Shown here: in pieces, positions 16,599 through 26,218 of the stretch
Layout: every line of letters starts with the position of its first letter
Numbering within the stretch: position 1 is the first letter of the stretch
Origin: Bifidobacterium sp. ESL0763
GTDB taxonomy: Bacteria > Actinomycetota > Actinomycetes > Actinomycetales > Bifidobacteriaceae
Assembly (NCBI RefSeq): GCF_029433395.1
Contig: NZ_JAQTHW010000002.1
Coordinates: 1,605,853-1,669,852 of the forward strand
Reading direction: 5' to 3'
Length of the DNA: 64,000 nucleotides
The notes under the pieces: model-generated
Databases searched by the model: none
Told to the model about the DNA's origin: nothing
Seen by the model: only the letters and a program-made list of their open reading frames with translations
Position numbers and translations under genes: made by a program

Positions 16599-18149
16599 AT
16601 GATGACTACCGAATATCCCGTTTACCATGAGATCCGCGACGAGAACGAGGAGATCGCGAAGGCCGAGGCCGCCATCGACACGCTCGCCATGCAGCGCGAC
16701 GACCGCTGGTACCCCAAGTTCCACATCGCCTCCGACGGCGGCTGGATCAACGATCCCAACGGCCTGTGCCGCTACAAGGGCCGCTACCACGTCTACTACC
16801 AGCTGCACCCCTACGGCACGCAGTGGGGCCCGATGCACTGGGGTCACGTCTCCAGCACCGACATGGTCTCCTGGCGCCGCGAGCCGGTCACCATGGCTCC
16901 CAGCCTCGAGGAGGAGGGCCAGGGCGTCTTCTCCGGCTCGGCCATCGTCGACGACGAGGGCAAGCTGCGCTTCTACTACACCGGCGAGCGCTACAACAAC
17001 GGCGTCGACCGCACCGACGGCCAGTGGCAGGTCCAGATGGCCGCCATCGCCGAGGACGACGACGCCACCAAGCTCAAGAAGCTCGGCATGGTCATCGACT
17101 GCCCGCGCGAGAAGGTGAGCGAGCACTTCCGCGACCCGAAGGTCTGGAAGCAGGACGGCGTGTGGACCATGATCCACGGCGTCTCCGACGTCAAGGGCAA
17201 CGGCCAGCTGTGGCTCTACACCTCCGAGGACATGGTCAACTGGACCTTCCAGTACGTGCTCTTCGAGGACCCGGATCCGGATGTCTTCATGCTCGAGTGC
17301 CCCGACTTCTTCCCGCTGAAGGACAAGGACGGCAACACCAAGTGGGTCATCGTCTTCTCCGCGATGGGCGCCAAGCCCAAGGGCTACATGAACCGCAACA
17401 CCAGCAACGCCGCCTATATGATCGGCACCTGGACCCCGGGCGAGCCCTTCAAGCCCGAGACCGAGCTGCGTCTGCTGGATTGCGGCGCCAACTACTACGC
17501 CCCGCAGTCCTTCGAGACCGACGGCCGCCGCATCATGTACGGCTGGATGCGCCCCTTCAACGAGAGCGCGCCGATGCAGCACGACGGCTGGTGCGGACAG
17601 ATGACCCTGCCCCGCGAGTGCTTCCTGGGCGAGGACGGCGACCTGCACACCGTGCCGGTGCCGGAGGTCGACAACCTGCGCATCAACACCTTCGAGCACA
17701 CGGTCAAGGCCGTGGAGAACAACGAGGAGAAGCTCGTGCTCGAGGACGCCGAGGCCGTGGAGATCGAGCTCAACATCAACCTCAAGGACACCACCGCCGA
17801 GCGCGCGGGCCTCAAGGTCCACGCCACCCCCGACGGCTCCTACACCTACGTGGCCTATGACGCACAGGCCGGCACCGTGGTCGTCGACCGCCAGGCCGCG
17901 GCCCGTGGCAACCGTGGCTACCGCGCCGCGGTGCTCACCGCCGACGAGCTGGCCGCCGACGAGCTGCAGCTGCGCGTCTTTGTCGACCGCGGTTCCGTGG
18001 AGGTCTACGTCAACGACGGCCTGCACGTGCTGAGCGACTACAGCTACCCGTCCGAGGGCGAGCGCGCCGTGAAGCTCTGCTCCGAGTCCGGCGTCCTCGC
18101 CGTCGACTCGCTGACCGTGCACGACATCAAGAGCATCGGCCTGGAGTGA
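16599..18149 (+). CDS. GH32 beta-fructofuranosidase
   Basis: This 516-residue cytoplasmic enzyme has the nucleophile motif WINDPNG near residue 50, the transition-state stabiliser motif RDPKVW, and the acid/base motif ECPD. A five-bladed propeller domain and a C-terminal beta-sandwich (VFVDRGSVEVYVNDG) complete the family layout. It hydrolyses terminal beta-fructosyl bonds of sucrose and fructo-oligosaccharides imported by the upstream symporter, yielding glucose and fructose for the bifid shunt. No signal peptide is present. AAAGG lies 5 bases before ATG 16599 and 8 before ATG 16602; either may be used. Confidence 0.94.
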   Translation: MMTTEYPVYHEIRDENEEIAKAEAAIDTLAMQRDDRWYPKFHIASDGGWINDPNGLCRYKGRYHVYYQLHPYGTQWGPMHWGHVSSTDMVSWRREPVTMAPSLEEEGQGVFSGSAIVDDEGKLRFYYTGERYNNGVDRTDGQWQVQMAAIAEDDDATKLKKLGMVIDCPREKVSEHFRDPKVWKQDGVWTMIHGVSDVKGNGQLWLYTSEDMVNWTFQYVLFEDPDPDVFMLECPDFFPLKDKDGNTKWVIVFSAMGAKPKGYMNRNTSNAAYMIGTWTPGEPFKPETELRLLDCGANYYAPQSFETDGRRIMYGWMRPFNESAPMQHDGWCGQMTLPRECFLGEDGDLHTVPVPEVDNLRINTFEHTVKAVENNEEKLVLEDAEAVEIELNINLKDTTAERAGLKVHATPDGSYTYVAYDAQAGTVVVDRQAAARGNRGYRAAVLTADELAADELQLRVFVDRGSVEVYVNDGLHVLSDYSYPSEGERAVKLCSESGVLAVDSLTVHDIKSIGLE

Positions 18150-18194
18150 GCCGCCGAGGTCGCTAGGGGCGCTTAGCGCCTTGATATAGCTCGA

Positions 18195-18242
18195 CGAAAG
18201 CCCGCCTCGCATCGACATCAATCGGTGCGGAGCGGGCTTTCG
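18195..18242 (+). terminator. Terminator of the sucrose/FOS operon
   Basis: CGAAAGCCCGC 18195-18205 pairs with GCGGGCTTTCG 18232-18242, 45 bases behind the GH32 stop. The 3' arm carries TTT. Confidence 0.75.
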
Positions 18243-18616
18243 TGTATCCGTATGCGGCCGATACAGCCAATGCGGGCCACCCGTTAAAGGCGACGCACAG
18301 CCTATGGGGAACACGGCCTATCGAACGCGGGAGCGTCAAGCGAACAGCCTATCGGGCATGCGGTGTATCAGGCGCAAGTCGCATCGGGCACCACGCATTC
18401 AGCCTGGCGCGTGGCCGGAGCGTCATATAGCCCAGCACGCATCCACCAACCCTCGCGCGGCAGGCCAGCCACACGGCGACCAAGCCGCGCATACAACCGG
18501 CCACGCAGCGACCAAGCCACGTATCCCGCCAGCCACACACGGCAAACGGGCGGGGGCCACGAATCATCTGATCCGTGGCCCCCGCCTGTCCGTTCGCTCC
18601 CTAACGGGAGCCCCTG
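18243..18616. other. Intergenic region between convergent genes
   Basis: 374 bp without a supported gene. The only clear structure is the hairpin at 18549-18586 that serves the minus-strand gene. Confidence 0.4.
18549..18586 (-). terminator. Terminator of the large BspA-like gene
   Basis: GGCGGGGGCCACG 18549-18561 pairs perfectly with CGTGGCCCCCGCC 18574-18586, 30 bases behind the minus-strand stop, followed on that strand by CGTTTGCC. Confidence 0.7.
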
Positions 18617-21600
18617 TCAGCGATCGCTGTTCTCGTCGCTACGATGCTGCGCGTAGACGAACCTGTCGCGGTCGGCGTAGCAGTAGTAGCCAATCAGCGC
18701 CACCGCGGCCAGCAGCACGATCCACCAGGGGAACGCGGCATGATGCGCGTTGACCGTGACGGTGCTCGACGCGTCCTTGGGCACGCACCGCTCGGCGCTG
18801 GGCACCACATAGCCCGCGTCATCGAGCACGTACGCCGAGGTCAGGGTGTAGCCGGGCAGGCACAGCGGCTTCTTGTTGCTCTGGGCCGACTTGGACTTCG
18901 CGTGCTTGCCGGCGAGGCTGTCCTTGCCGTTGCCAGCGGCGCCGAGCAATCCGTTCGCGCCGCTCTGGCCGTTGAGGTAGAGCGGGCGTCCGGAGTTGCC
19001 GCCAAGGGCACCGGGGCCGTTCGGATTCGACGGCTGGTTAGGCTGGCCGGACTGACCGGGCACCGGGCTCACGGGCGGAGTGATGGGATTCACGCTCCAC
19101 ATCGCACGCACCACCTGTTCACCGGCGGGCACTGCCATCTGGGTGCCGGGATCGCTCATGGCCGAGGCGGGATCGCCGTCGCGCAGCCAGCCGACGTTGG
19201 TATAGCCATCGGCATGGAGCTGGGCCGGAAGGGCGACGACCAGTCCGCGCACATCCACGGGCTTCTCGCTGCCATCCACCTTGACGCCCAGCGCATCGAC
19301 GCCGTGGAGCTGCTGCGGAGCCATCACGCTATCGTCGTAGGGAGCCTTGGGCTTGGTGGCGTCAAGGCCGGCGAAGTGCGCCAGAGAGCTCTGCTCCCAG
19401 ACGTAAGTCGCCTCCTGCTTGTTGGCGTTGGCATGGTCCATCATCGAGGCCGTGGCGCTGGTGCCGGCCGTGCGGCCGCAGCTGGTCCAGGCCTCGCCAT
19501 GGGCCGTGTAGGTCGTTCCGTCAACGGTGCACGTCTGCTTGGCGTCGGCCTTGTTGCTGGCCTCGGCCCACTGGCCGGTGTAGGAGCCGGCATCGCGCGT
19601 GGACCCACCGGGCTCGGCGCCCGTCACGAAGTACTCGGGGCGCAGCACGGTCTTCGGCCCGACGGTCAGCTGGCGCAGATCGGCGGAGAAGCGCGGCTGG
19701 AATCCGGTGTTGGCCGTCGTGTCCCAACCGGTGAGGTCGAGCTCGGCCACATTCGCTTGGCGCAGCGACATCTCGACGCTGACCTTGTCGTTGACCTTCC
19801 AGTTCGAGAGGTCCAGCTTCATGCCGTCACTCGAGCCGGCACCGTCGAATGTGCCGTCGAAGCTATCGAGGCTGTGGGCATCCCAATTGGAGAGGTCCAG
19901 AGACTTGAGGCTTGAATTGTTGGTGAACACATTCTTGCTCTTACTCACCTTCTGGATATTCCAACCGGACAGATTGATGCTTTCGAGCCCGGTGTCGCCA
20001 GAGAACATGTAGTCGATGCCGTGGTCAGAGTGATAGGTCGTAGTGGTGCCTCCGCCATCCGGATGAGTCACCACCACATGGTAGTAATCCGACGTCACGT
20101 CTCCCAGGTCCCATCCGCTCAAGTCCAGGGACTTGAGCTTCGGGCAATCCTGGAACATGCTTTGGGTGTTCAAGAAATTGTGGGTATCCCATACCTGTGA
20201 TCCAGGCTTATGAGCCAGGCTGCCGACGCTGGTCAGGGAAGTATCGCCCTTGAACATCTCCTCGGCGCCCCAGTTCTTGCTTGTCTTCCAGTTGCTGATA
20301 TCCACGGATTCCAGCTTCGGATCGTTCTCGAACGTTCCACCGGTGTCACCCATATTGCCGGTGTCCCATTTCGAAACGTCCACCGTCGTCAAGTTCGGCA
20401 TATTCCTGAACATATAGACGCCGCTTGTGAATTGGCTCGTATCCCATCCGGCGACGGGAAGGGTCTTGGCAGCACATCCGTCGAACAAGCCGTATACGGT
20501 GACATCTGAGGACTTGCTGAATTGCCACCCTTCGATGGACGACAGATCGACGACATCAGCCGCATTCGACACATCCTGGCCGAAGTTCTGGAACATGTCA
20601 CTTATATCGCTCATATTGGAGACATTCCAACGCGAGAGATCGAGCGTCGAAAGCTTGCGGCAGTTGGCAAATACATCCGAGGCGTCGCGCACGGAAGCGG
20701 TATCCCATTCGGAAACGCCCTCCAAGTTGGTCAGTTTCACACAGCCACTGAACATATAACTCAGACTGGGCGCCTTGGAAGTATCCCACCCGGTAACGTT
20801 GATCGAGGTAAGCTGGCTGTTCATGTTCTTCCATGCGTTCGCCAAGCCGCTACCGCTGAAGCCCCGCATAGCCATGGCGAACATGGCGTCCATGTTCTTG
20901 GCGTTCTTGGTGTTCCAGGAATGCAGGTCCAGAGCAGTCAACGCCCAATCGTTGACGAACATACTGCTCATGTCTTCCACGTTCGCCACCTGCAACCCTT
21001 CGATGCCACCGATGGATTTCAGGTTCTGGTTGTAGGCGAACATCTCGCTGGCATCGGTCACGGCGCTCATGTCAATCTTGTCGACACCGGTCAGCTCGGT
21101 AAGCGATTCGGACGATGGCAGTTCATTGGAAATTCCCTTGGCTCCCGCAAACAGCCGATTCATCGTCGTGACATGCGAGGTGTCCCAGGTGCCTATCGCA
21201 CTGACGTCCTTGATATGGGCGTCCTCGGAGAACATGCGGTCCATGGCCGTCAGGCTGTCCAGCTTGAGATCTTTGGCATCGACGCTCTGCAGATCGTCAT
21301 CGCCTAAGAACATGCCCGACATAGTCGTTACTTTCCTCAGGTCCCAGTGCGAAAGCGCCGAGATGTCCGAGATCTGCGTCTTCCAGAACATGCCGCTCAT
21401 ATCCGTCACCTTCGAGGTATCCCAGCCTGAGAAGGCCCCTGTACCTGTGATGGACACATTCTCGTTGAACATGTCGTGCATGTTCGTCACATTGCTGGTG
21501 TCAAGCTTGCCGATCTGGTTGACGTCGAACACGCCGGGATACTTCACGTCGGCGAACATCTTGGAGCAATCGGCCGGAAGCACCGTATGTTCCGGATCGG

Positions 21601-22471
21601 TGAAAGTGACCGTGCTGTCCGCAGTGAGAGTCACATCATAAAATGCATGCGAGAGCCACGGAGCGTCTCCCGCCGAACCAACATGCCCGGCACCGATCTC
21701 ATAGAAATAAACGTCCTTTTCCGGCTCATAGCGGTCGCTTGGCTGCGCCACATCCTTGATCGCGGACGCATCTCCCCATTTAGCGGGCTTTCCCATTTTA
21801 TATATAGGGGAGATGGTGTCATGCCATCCATCATTGCGGTCAACCCTATATTCGTCCCAGTACAAGCCGATTTCCTTGACCAACCCATGAGGCGAAGAGA
21901 ATTTCATCTCTCTAATGCCACTCACGGAGTCATTGTCAGTATAATAATTGATGCTCGTCACCGGATCGGTCTGCAGGTAAACGAAATTGTAACTACCCAC
22001 ATACTTTGGACTGACCGAGGTCACCGTGCCGTCGAAGGAACGGTAGGTATAGCTGCCGTCGTTGTGGAGGTCGAGCTGCGAACCATCAGCGATATCGATC
22101 TTGAACGCCTTGCCGCCCTGCTGGGTGATCTTGGCGGTCGGCTTCGTGGGCCGCTGGCCGAGCAACGGGCTGTCGCCGGGCTGCGCCTGGGGCGCGCTCT
22201 TGGTGGTGGCGGCGTCCTGCTTGGACTGGTTCTTCGCCCCGTCCTTCGCGGCGGGCTTGGCCTCGTCCTTGGCGGTCTTGTCGCCGGCCTTGTTGTCCTT
22301 ATTATTATTGTTGGCATCCTGCTTCTGCGCTTCGGTTTCCTGCGCAGCGGTGGGCTGCGAAGGCCCCACGTTCTCGTTCGCCGCCGTGGCCGAAACGGTG
22401 ACGGCCCCGCACAGCATGGCCAATGCGGCGACCGAACCTAAGATCTTGGGGATCTTCTTCCCTGCGGTCAT
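18617..22471 (-). CDS. Giant BspA-like surface protein (1284 aa, DUF285 repeats, non-sortase anchor)
   Basis: A signal peptide (about residues 1-31, ending SATAAN) precedes a Lys/Asp/Ala-rich linker to about residue 110. A unique domain at about 110-300 begins ITQQGGKAFKIDIADGSQLD. Many DUF285-type repeats follow at about 300-930 (LDTSNVTNMHDMF, MSGMFWKTQISD, LDLSNWDAHSLDSFD). A linker with GPKTVLRPEYF precedes a repeat-type domain, a Pro/Gly/Asn stalk, the cysteines KPLCLPGYTLTSAYV and AERCVPKD, one membrane helix (WWIVLLAAVALIGYYCYA) and the tail FVYAQHRSDENSDR. GGGAG lies 6 bases before the ATG. It lacks the EIQRSHPE motif of the other seven. It is probably an adhesin; the ligand is unknown. 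Confidence 0.85.
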   Translation of the reverse strand: MTAGKKIPKILGSVAALAMLCGAVTVSATAANENVGPSQPTAAQETEAQKQDANNNNKDNKAGDKTAKDEAKPAAKDGAKNQSKQDAATTKSAPQAQPGDSPLLGQRPTKPTAKITQQGGKAFKIDIADGSQLDLHNDGSYTYRSFDGTVTSVSPKYVGSYNFVYLQTDPVTSINYYTDNDSVSGIREMKFSSPHGLVKEIGLYWDEYRVDRNDGWHDTISPIYKMGKPAKWGDASAIKDVAQPSDRYEPEKDVYFYEIGAGHVGSAGDAPWLSHAFYDVTLTADSTVTFTDPEHTVLPADCSKMFADVKYPGVFDVNQIGKLDTSNVTNMHDMFNENVSITGTGAFSGWDTSKVTDMSGMFWKTQISDISALSHWDLRKVTTMSGMFLGDDDLQSVDAKDLKLDSLTAMDRMFSEDAHIKDVSAIGTWDTSHVTTMNRLFAGAKGISNELPSSESLTELTGVDKIDMSAVTDASEMFAYNQNLKSIGGIEGLQVANVEDMSSMFVNDWALTALDLHSWNTKNAKNMDAMFAMAMRGFSGSGLANAWKNMNSQLTSINVTGWDTSKAPSLSYMFSGCVKLTNLEGVSEWDTASVRDASDVFANCRKLSTLDLSRWNVSNMSDISDMFQNFGQDVSNAADVVDLSSIEGWQFSKSSDVTVYGLFDGCAAKTLPVAGWDTSQFTSGVYMFRNMPNLTTVDVSKWDTGNMGDTGGTFENDPKLESVDISNWKTSKNWGAEEMFKGDTSLTSVGSLAHKPGSQVWDTHNFLNTQSMFQDCPKLKSLDLSGWDLGDVTSDYYHVVVTHPDGGGTTTTYHSDHGIDYMFSGDTGLESINLSGWNIQKVSKSKNVFTNNSSLKSLDLSNWDAHSLDSFDGTFDGAGSSDGMKLDLSNWKVNDKVSVEMSLRQANVAELDLTGWDTTANTGFQPRFSADLRQLTVGPKTVLRPEYFVTGAEPGGSTRDAGSYTGQWAEASNKADAKQTCTVDGTTYTAHGEAWTSCGRTAGTSATASMMDHANANKQEATYVWEQSSLAHFAGLDATKPKAPYDDSVMAPQQLHGVDALGVKVDGSEKPVDVRGLVVALPAQLHADGYTNVGWLRDGDPASAMSDPGTQMAVPAGEQVVRAMWSVNPITPPVSPVPGQSGQPNQPSNPNGPGALGGNSGRPLYLNGQSGANGLLGAAGNGKDSLAGKHAKSKSAQSNKKPLCLPGYTLTSAYVLDDAGYVVPSAERCVPKDASSTVTVNAHHAAFPWWIVLLAAVALIGYYCYADRDRFVYAQHRSDENSDR

Positions 22472-22867
22472 CGTTCTCTCCCTTCATGCCGATTCACGAC
22501 ATAGCTCTGACTCGTTAGTGTATATTTTTGTATCGCATTCGATTCAAATCAAAGCCAAATGGATAAACGGTAGGGAACGCACCCCCAACGGTAGGAATGC
22601 CGGCGCGAAATATGAGCATGAAATGGGGATGGCAATCACGGGACGACATGGGCAAACCGACGAGCCCGCGAACCCTCCAATCCCGAATCCGTTCCGCACC
22701 CGGCCAAACCGGCCCGGCCCAGGCGCGGCACCATCGTCGCGCCGGTCATCAGGGCACACCCGCGTCAGCCGCGGACGCCCCATCCGCGCACGGGCATGCG
22801 AAGAGGCCCGAACATCGTGGAATGGCTTCCTGCGATGCTCGGGCCTCTTGAATGGGATCGGCGGCTC
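22472..22867. other. Intergenic region upstream of the giant surface protein
   Basis: 396 bp. The AT-rich segment 22500-22560 (GTGTATATTTTTGTATCGC) probably holds the promoter of the giant gene on the minus strand. The hairpin at 22801-22849 closes the aminotransferase operon. No gene is supported. Confidence 0.4.
22801..22849 (-). terminator. Terminator of the aminotransferase/permease operon
   Basis: AAGAGGCCCGA 22801-22811 pairs with TCGGGCCTCTT 22839-22849, with a further CATCG/CGATG inner stem, 19 bases behind the aminotransferase stop. Confidence 0.7.
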
Positions 22868-24208
22868 TCACCAACCCATCTTCGCGGCGCCCTCGGGCAG
22901 GCTCAGCTTGCCCGCAGCCAATTCGGCCAGGGCCTGGTCGAAGGCCTTGAACGCCTGCTGCAGCTGGTCCTCGGTGATGACGAGCGGCGGCTGGAAGCGC
23001 AGGATGTAGCCACGCAGGCTGATGATGATGACACCCAATTCGTAGAGGCGGTACATCAGCTTGGTGGTCGCCTGCTCGTCGCCCTTGCCGGTTTCCGGAT
23101 CGATGATGTCGATGCCGCCGTCGAGGCCGTAGAAGCGGATGTCGCCGATGAAATCGTACTGCTCGCGCTTCTTCTCGAAGTAGGCCTTGACCACCGGCCC
23201 CAGCTTCGCCGAACGCTCGACGAGGTGTTCCTGCTCGACGACGTCCAGCGTGGCGTTCGCGGCCGCCGTGGTGACCGGGTTGCCCGCCGTGGTGTAAGTG
23301 ACGGCCGGGGAGCCCAGGGAATCCATGATCTCCGCACGCCCGACGACCGCGCTCAGCGGCAGGCCGGAGGCGATCGATTTGCCGACGGTCATCAGGTCGG
23401 GTTCGAGGCCGAAGTTCTGAATCGACCACCATTTGCCGGTGCGGCCCATACCCTGGTTGACCTCGTCGATGGCCATCACGATGCCGTGCTCGTGGGCGAA
23501 TTTCCAGACGAAATCCATGTAGCGCTGCGGCGCCTTGACGATGCCGCCGTCGCCCTGGATCGGCTCGATGACGATCGCGGCCACTTCCTCGGCCGGCAGG
23601 TAGGTCTCGAACGGCAGCTTGAAGGCGGCGATCATCCGGTCGACGAACGCATCCTCGCTCTCGTGCGGCAGGCGCGCATGCACGTCGGGATAGGGCACCT
23701 TCACCACGCCTGGCAGCATCGGGGCCATCTTGCGGCTCATGTTCAGGCTGACCGACGAAATCGACATCGAGCCGTAGGTGGAGCCGTGGTAGGCGCCCGT
23801 ATAGCTGACGATGTACTGGCGGCCGGTGTAGGCACGGGCGTACTTGATGATCCCGTCGTTGGCGTCGGAGCCGGAATTGCCCCAGGCGACCTTCACGGGC
23901 CCGCTTATCGGCGCCAGCTTGGCGAGGCGCTGCGCCAGCTCGATCTCGGGGCCGCTGGCGAAATAGGCCGGCGTGTATTGAATCAGCTGCGCGGCCTGCC
24001 TCTGGATCGCCTCGACGACGTGGGGATGGCAGTGGCCGGTGTTGGTCGCCGACGCGCTGGCCAGCAGGTCGATGTATTCACGGCCGTCGGCATCGGTGAG
24101 CAGCGCGCCTTTGGCCTTCTGGATGACGATATCGAAATACTTGATGCGCACCGCGGGCGACAGGACCTCGTCCTCTTGCGCCAATAATGCCTTGTTGTTA
24201 TCCGACAT
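22868..24208 (-). CDS. Class III PLP-dependent aminotransferase (GABA-transaminase-like or amino-acid racemase-like)
   Basis: This 446-residue fold-type I PLP enzyme has NTGHCHPHVVEAI near the N terminus, GNSGSDANDGIIK, YTGAYHGST, the Asp motif AIDEVNQGMGRTG and the Schiff-base lysine in MTVGKSIASGLPLSAVVG. It belongs to the class III group that includes 4-aminobutyrate transaminase. Lactobacillus isoleucine 2-epimerase is in the same group, so a racemase role is possible. The amino-acid permease gene lies 25 bp upstream on the same strand, so the pair probably imports an amino acid and transaminates or racemises it. A ribosome site (GGAGG) precedes the ATG. Confidence 0.85.
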   Translation of the reverse strand: MSDNNKALLAQEDEVLSPAVRIKYFDIVIQKAKGALLTDADGREYIDLLASASATNTGHCHPHVVEAIQRQAAQLIQYTPAYFASGPEIELAQRLAKLAPISGPVKVAWGNSGSDANDGIIKYARAYTGRQYIVSYTGAYHGSTYGSMSISSVSLNMSRKMAPMLPGVVKVPYPDVHARLPHESEDAFVDRMIAAFKLPFETYLPAEEVAAIVIEPIQGDGGIVKAPQRYMDFVWKFAHEHGIVMAIDEVNQGMGRTGKWWSIQNFGLEPDLMTVGKSIASGLPLSAVVGRAEIMDSLGSPAVTYTTAGNPVTTAAANATLDVVEQEHLVERSAKLGPVVKAYFEKKREQYDFIGDIRFYGLDGGIDIIDPETGKGDEQATTKLMYRLYELGVIIISLRGYILRFQPPLVITEDQLQQAFKAFDQALAELAAGKLSLPEGAAKMGW

Positions 24209-24233
24209 TGCTCCTCCTTATATATCTTCCCTA

Positions 24234-25691
24234 TCAGTCTTTCCCGTCGGCTTGCCCGTCGGTCTTCCCCGCCAGGGCGGAATGCCTCATGCCGTAGCCG
24301 AAATACAGGATCAGGCCGAAGACGAACCATCCGAACGCGCAGATCTTCGCGTCGGCGCTCAGCCCGAGGAACACGATCAGCGAACCGAGGAACGCCAGGG
24401 CGGGCATGACGGGGTAGAACGGCATCTTGAAGCCGGGCTCGGCGATGTCCTTGCCCTCGCGCCTGCGCAGGCCGTAGATGCCGAGCGAGACGAACATGAA
24501 GGCGATCAGCGTGCCGGCCGAGATCAGCTGGCTCAGGAACGCGAACGGGAAGATGGAGCCGATGATCACCGCGAAGACGGTCAGCGTCACCAAGGCGTTG
24601 TTCGGCAGATGCTTGCCGTTGATCTTGCCCAGCTTGCGCGGCAGCAGGCCGTCGCGTCCGAAGGAATAGATCAGGCGGGAGCCGGCCATCATCATGCCGA
24701 TCAGGGCGGTGAACATGCCCACGCAGGCCACCGCCTGGACGATCGCGGCGATGACGCCGTGGCCGCTGTGGCGCAGGGCCCAGCCCACCGGTTCGGCGTT
24801 GTTGGCGTAGAGCGGATAGTGGAACATGCCGACCAGGACCAGCGAGACGGCCGCGAACAGCACGACGCCGATCAGCAGGGAGCCCAGGATGCCGCGGGGC
24901 ATCGTCTTGGAGGGGTTCTTGGCCTCGGCGGAATTGGAGGCGATGGAGTCAAAGCCGACGTAGGCCAGGAAGATCATCGAGACGCCGGCGTAGATGCCCT
25001 GCCAGCCGCCGAAGGCCGTGCCGTCGGCGTTGAGATGGTACTTGGGGATGAAAGGCACGTAGTTCTGCGGCTTGATCGCCGTGCAGCCGACCACGATGAA
25101 CAGCAGGACGGCCAGCACCTTCAAGACGACCAGAGTGTTCTCGACCCGACTGGTCTGGCTGGCGCCGCGGGAGAGCAGAAGCGCCACGGCGAGGATAGCG
25201 ATCACGGAGATCAGGTCGATCACGCCCCCATCGGTGCCGAATGGGTTGGCCAGCGCCTTCGGCAACGTCCACCCCAAAGGCTCGATCAGACCGCGGAAAT
25301 TGGCCGACAGGCCCGAGCCGACGAAGGCCACGGCGATGAAGTACTCCGCCAGCAGCGCCCAGCCGGCGACCCAGCCGAAGAACTCGCCGAAGACGACGTT
25401 GATCCAGGAATACGCCGAACCTGCGAACGGCATCGCCGAGGCCATCTCGGCATAGGCGAACGCCACCAGTCCGGCCACCACGCCCGCGGCCACGAAGGAG
25501 ATGACCACCGCGGGGCCGGCGTGCTGGGCCGCCACCGTTCCGGGCAGCGTGAAGATGGTCGTGGATACGATGGTTCCCAGGCCCAGGGCCAAGAAGTCCC
25601 GCACTCGCAGGGTCCGAACCAGGTGGGCATCCTTCTGCTCATAGACGCTGGGATCCTCTTTTCGGAAAATGCGTTCCTTGAAACTCGTCAT
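24234..25691 (-). CDS. APC-family amino-acid permease
   Basis: The 485-residue protein has twelve or more membrane helices. The first holds the APC signature LGLGTIVSTTIFTLPG, and the motif FAYAEMASAMPFAGSAYSW marks helix 3, as in the YfnA/CAT-type permeases. It exchanges or symports an amino acid across the cell membrane. It is the first gene of a two-gene operon with the class III aminotransferase, which suggests a shared substrate such as a branched-chain or gamma-amino acid. The substrate cannot be read from the sequence. Confidence 0.88.
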   Translation of the reverse strand: MTSFKERIFRKEDPSVYEQKDAHLVRTLRVRDFLALGLGTIVSTTIFTLPGTVAAQHAGPAVVISFVAAGVVAGLVAFAYAEMASAMPFAGSAYSWINVVFGEFFGWVAGWALLAEYFIAVAFVGSGLSANFRGLIEPLGWTLPKALANPFGTDGGVIDLISVIAILAVALLLSRGASQTSRVENTLVVLKVLAVLLFIVVGCTAIKPQNYVPFIPKYHLNADGTAFGGWQGIYAGVSMIFLAYVGFDSIASNSAEAKNPSKTMPRGILGSLLIGVVLFAAVSLVLVGMFHYPLYANNAEPVGWALRHSGHGVIAAIVQAVACVGMFTALIGMMMAGSRLIYSFGRDGLLPRKLGKINGKHLPNNALVTLTVFAVIIGSIFPFAFLSQLISAGTLIAFMFVSLGIYGLRRREGKDIAEPGFKMPFYPVMPALAFLGSLIVFLGLSADAKICAFGWFVFGLILYFGYGMRHSALAGKTDGQADGKD

Positions 25692-26218
25692 ATTCTTCCT
25701 TCAGTCCTGTTTGTTCGAAGCAATCGTGGGGCACGGACCAGATGGTCCATCCCGATAGCGCCAGTTATGCTGTGCGCTTCCCCCCAATTTTTGCTTGTGC
25801 ACAAAAGATAGTTCATCGTTTCCGTTCCGGGAGCCAACGTTCCGCATCGTGACACAATCGCGCCCGCAGCCCACCACCGGACCGGCGACCGGCGACGTCG
25901 AACCGGCGACCGGCGGCCACAAGGTGTTAGCTACATCACAGCGAGACCCCGCGCGTCACGAAACATGACACAGGATGAGAGATTACTATATATAGAAGCA
26001 TCGCGTTGCCGAACCACTAGATATAGTGCTGGTGTCGCGATAAGCGAGCCGCCCGATGTCAATGGAATACGACACAATGGGCGTCTCGAAACGTAGCGAA
26101 AGCAAGGCGCCTGACGACCGGCCGGCACGACGGCCACCGCCAGACGAAGGCAACGCCCCACGACGCCACGGAACCCACATCCGCGGCCGACGGGCACGGC
26201 ACGAAAAGAAGGAACACA
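25692..26218. other. Divergent intergenic region with nrdF control sites
   Basis: The 527-bp gap has the permease promoter on the left, a GC-rich stretch of ACCGGCGACCGGCG words around 25870-25920, the two NrdR boxes at 25983-26029, and an untranslated leader of roughly 190 bases before nrdF. Long minus-strand frames here are shadows of nrdF. Confidence 0.5.
25983..26029 (+). promoter_or_regulatory. Tandem NrdR boxes upstream of nrdF
   Basis: Box 1 is TTACTATATATAGAAG (25983-25998, dyad centre 25990.5). Box 2 is CCACTAGATATAGTGC (26014-26029, centre 26021.5). The centres are 31 bp apart, three helical turns, which is the classical spacing of NrdR operators (consensus ACACTATATATAGTGT). NrdR represses ribonucleotide reductase genes when bound to ATP/dATP. 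The TATATA of box 1 may be the -10 element, so binding would block transcription. Confidence 0.85.

Noticed and set aside
16596..18314. Minus-strand ORF of 572 codons opposite the GH32 gene
   Set aside because: Antisense shadow; GH32 motifs on the plus strand are unambiguous.
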